Shown here: positions 63,835 to 64,000 of the stretch, piece after piece | How positions within the stretch are numbered: position 1 is the stretch's first letter | Layout: each line of letters begins with the position of its first letter | Assembly (NCBI RefSeq): GCF_040958095.1 | Contig: NC_091228.1 | Coordinates: forward strand, 6,475,700-6,539,699 | Direction: 5' to 3' | Length of the DNA: 64,000 nt | DNA from: Procambarus clarkii | Lineage: Eukaryota; Arthropoda; Malacostraca; Decapoda; Cambaridae | Notes under the pieces: generated by a model | What the model was told of the DNA's origin: nothing | The model's input: the letters and a program-made list of their open reading frames with translations, nothing else | Databases searched by the model: none | Program-made: the position numbers and the translations under genes

Positions 63835-64000
63835 TTGATAGATGTTAATCTTCTTGCTTGAGGAGCTGTTCACTTGAGACAGTTAAGCAAGTCCCAGCTG
63901 TGTCTGGGTACAAGTGACAGGATGAACAACCCAGCGGGTTTTCTTCCTATTGGGGAGTGTTGTACATGCTGCTATGGCGGTGTGTCCACTCAAGATGAGT
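63835..64000 (-). repeat. Satellite-element flank, inverted copy
   Basis: Inverse of 47510-47640 with very few differences, ending in GGCGGTGTGTCCACTC, the start of a 51-bp satellite unit that runs out of the window. Confidence 0.9.

Overview
This window is animal nuclear DNA, most likely from a decapod crustacean such as a crayfish, lobster or prawn. Protein-coding exons are short, separated by GT-AG introns of up to about 11 kb, and embedded in dense transposon sequence. The organism call rests on the repeat content: DIRS1-type tyrosine-recombinase retrotransposons, CR1-like LINEs, several tRNA-derived SINE types, Penelope and piggyBac relics, and TTAGG-type (arthropod telomere) runs inside a MITE. 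It is an inference; no species marker is visible.

Two real genes were found, both on the minus strand. (1) An Argonaute gene runs from a likely start codon at 45515 leftwards to exon 12 at 3735. It continues out of the window before the PIWI domain is complete. Twelve exons join in a consistent frame and give 656 codons covering N, L1, PAZ, L2, MID and the first part of PIWI. (2) A complete secreted pancreatic-lipase-family gene of ten exons lies at 56581 to 51015. It encodes 606 residues with signal peptide, Ser-Asp-His triad, a PLAT-like region and a C-terminal extension. A TATA-like element lies about 100 bp upstream of its ATG.

Layout from left to right: a deleted Tigger element (0.84-1.76 kb); Argonaute exon 12 next to a DIRS repeat relic, a CR1-like LINE with GT microsatellites and G-rich minisatellites (3.7-8.6 kb); exon 11; DIRS element A (9.74-14.92 kb); exon 10; DIRS element B (16.33-22.24 kb), which sits inside an older LINE; a broken piggyBac transposase (23.4-24.5 kb); SINEs; exons 9 to 6 among MITEs with TA arrays; a piggyBac-type non-autonomous element (35.36-37.17 kb); exons 5 to 3; a long TA array joined to a palindrome of nearly 1 kb (41.4-42.9 kb); exon 2, an AT-rich array and exon 1. 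The intergenic part holds a 51-bp satellite and a Penelope endonuclease fragment. The lipase gene follows, then minisatellites of 37, 52, 17 and 23 bp and a SINE split by a foldback element.

The two genes show no functional link beyond being neighbours. The most interesting material is in the repeats: two DIRS elements in the same orientation inside an RNA-silencing gene, a mosaic SINE superfamily whose tails match resident LINE tails, a foldback element with a clear target duplication, and a palindrome family with a collapsed relic elsewhere in the window.
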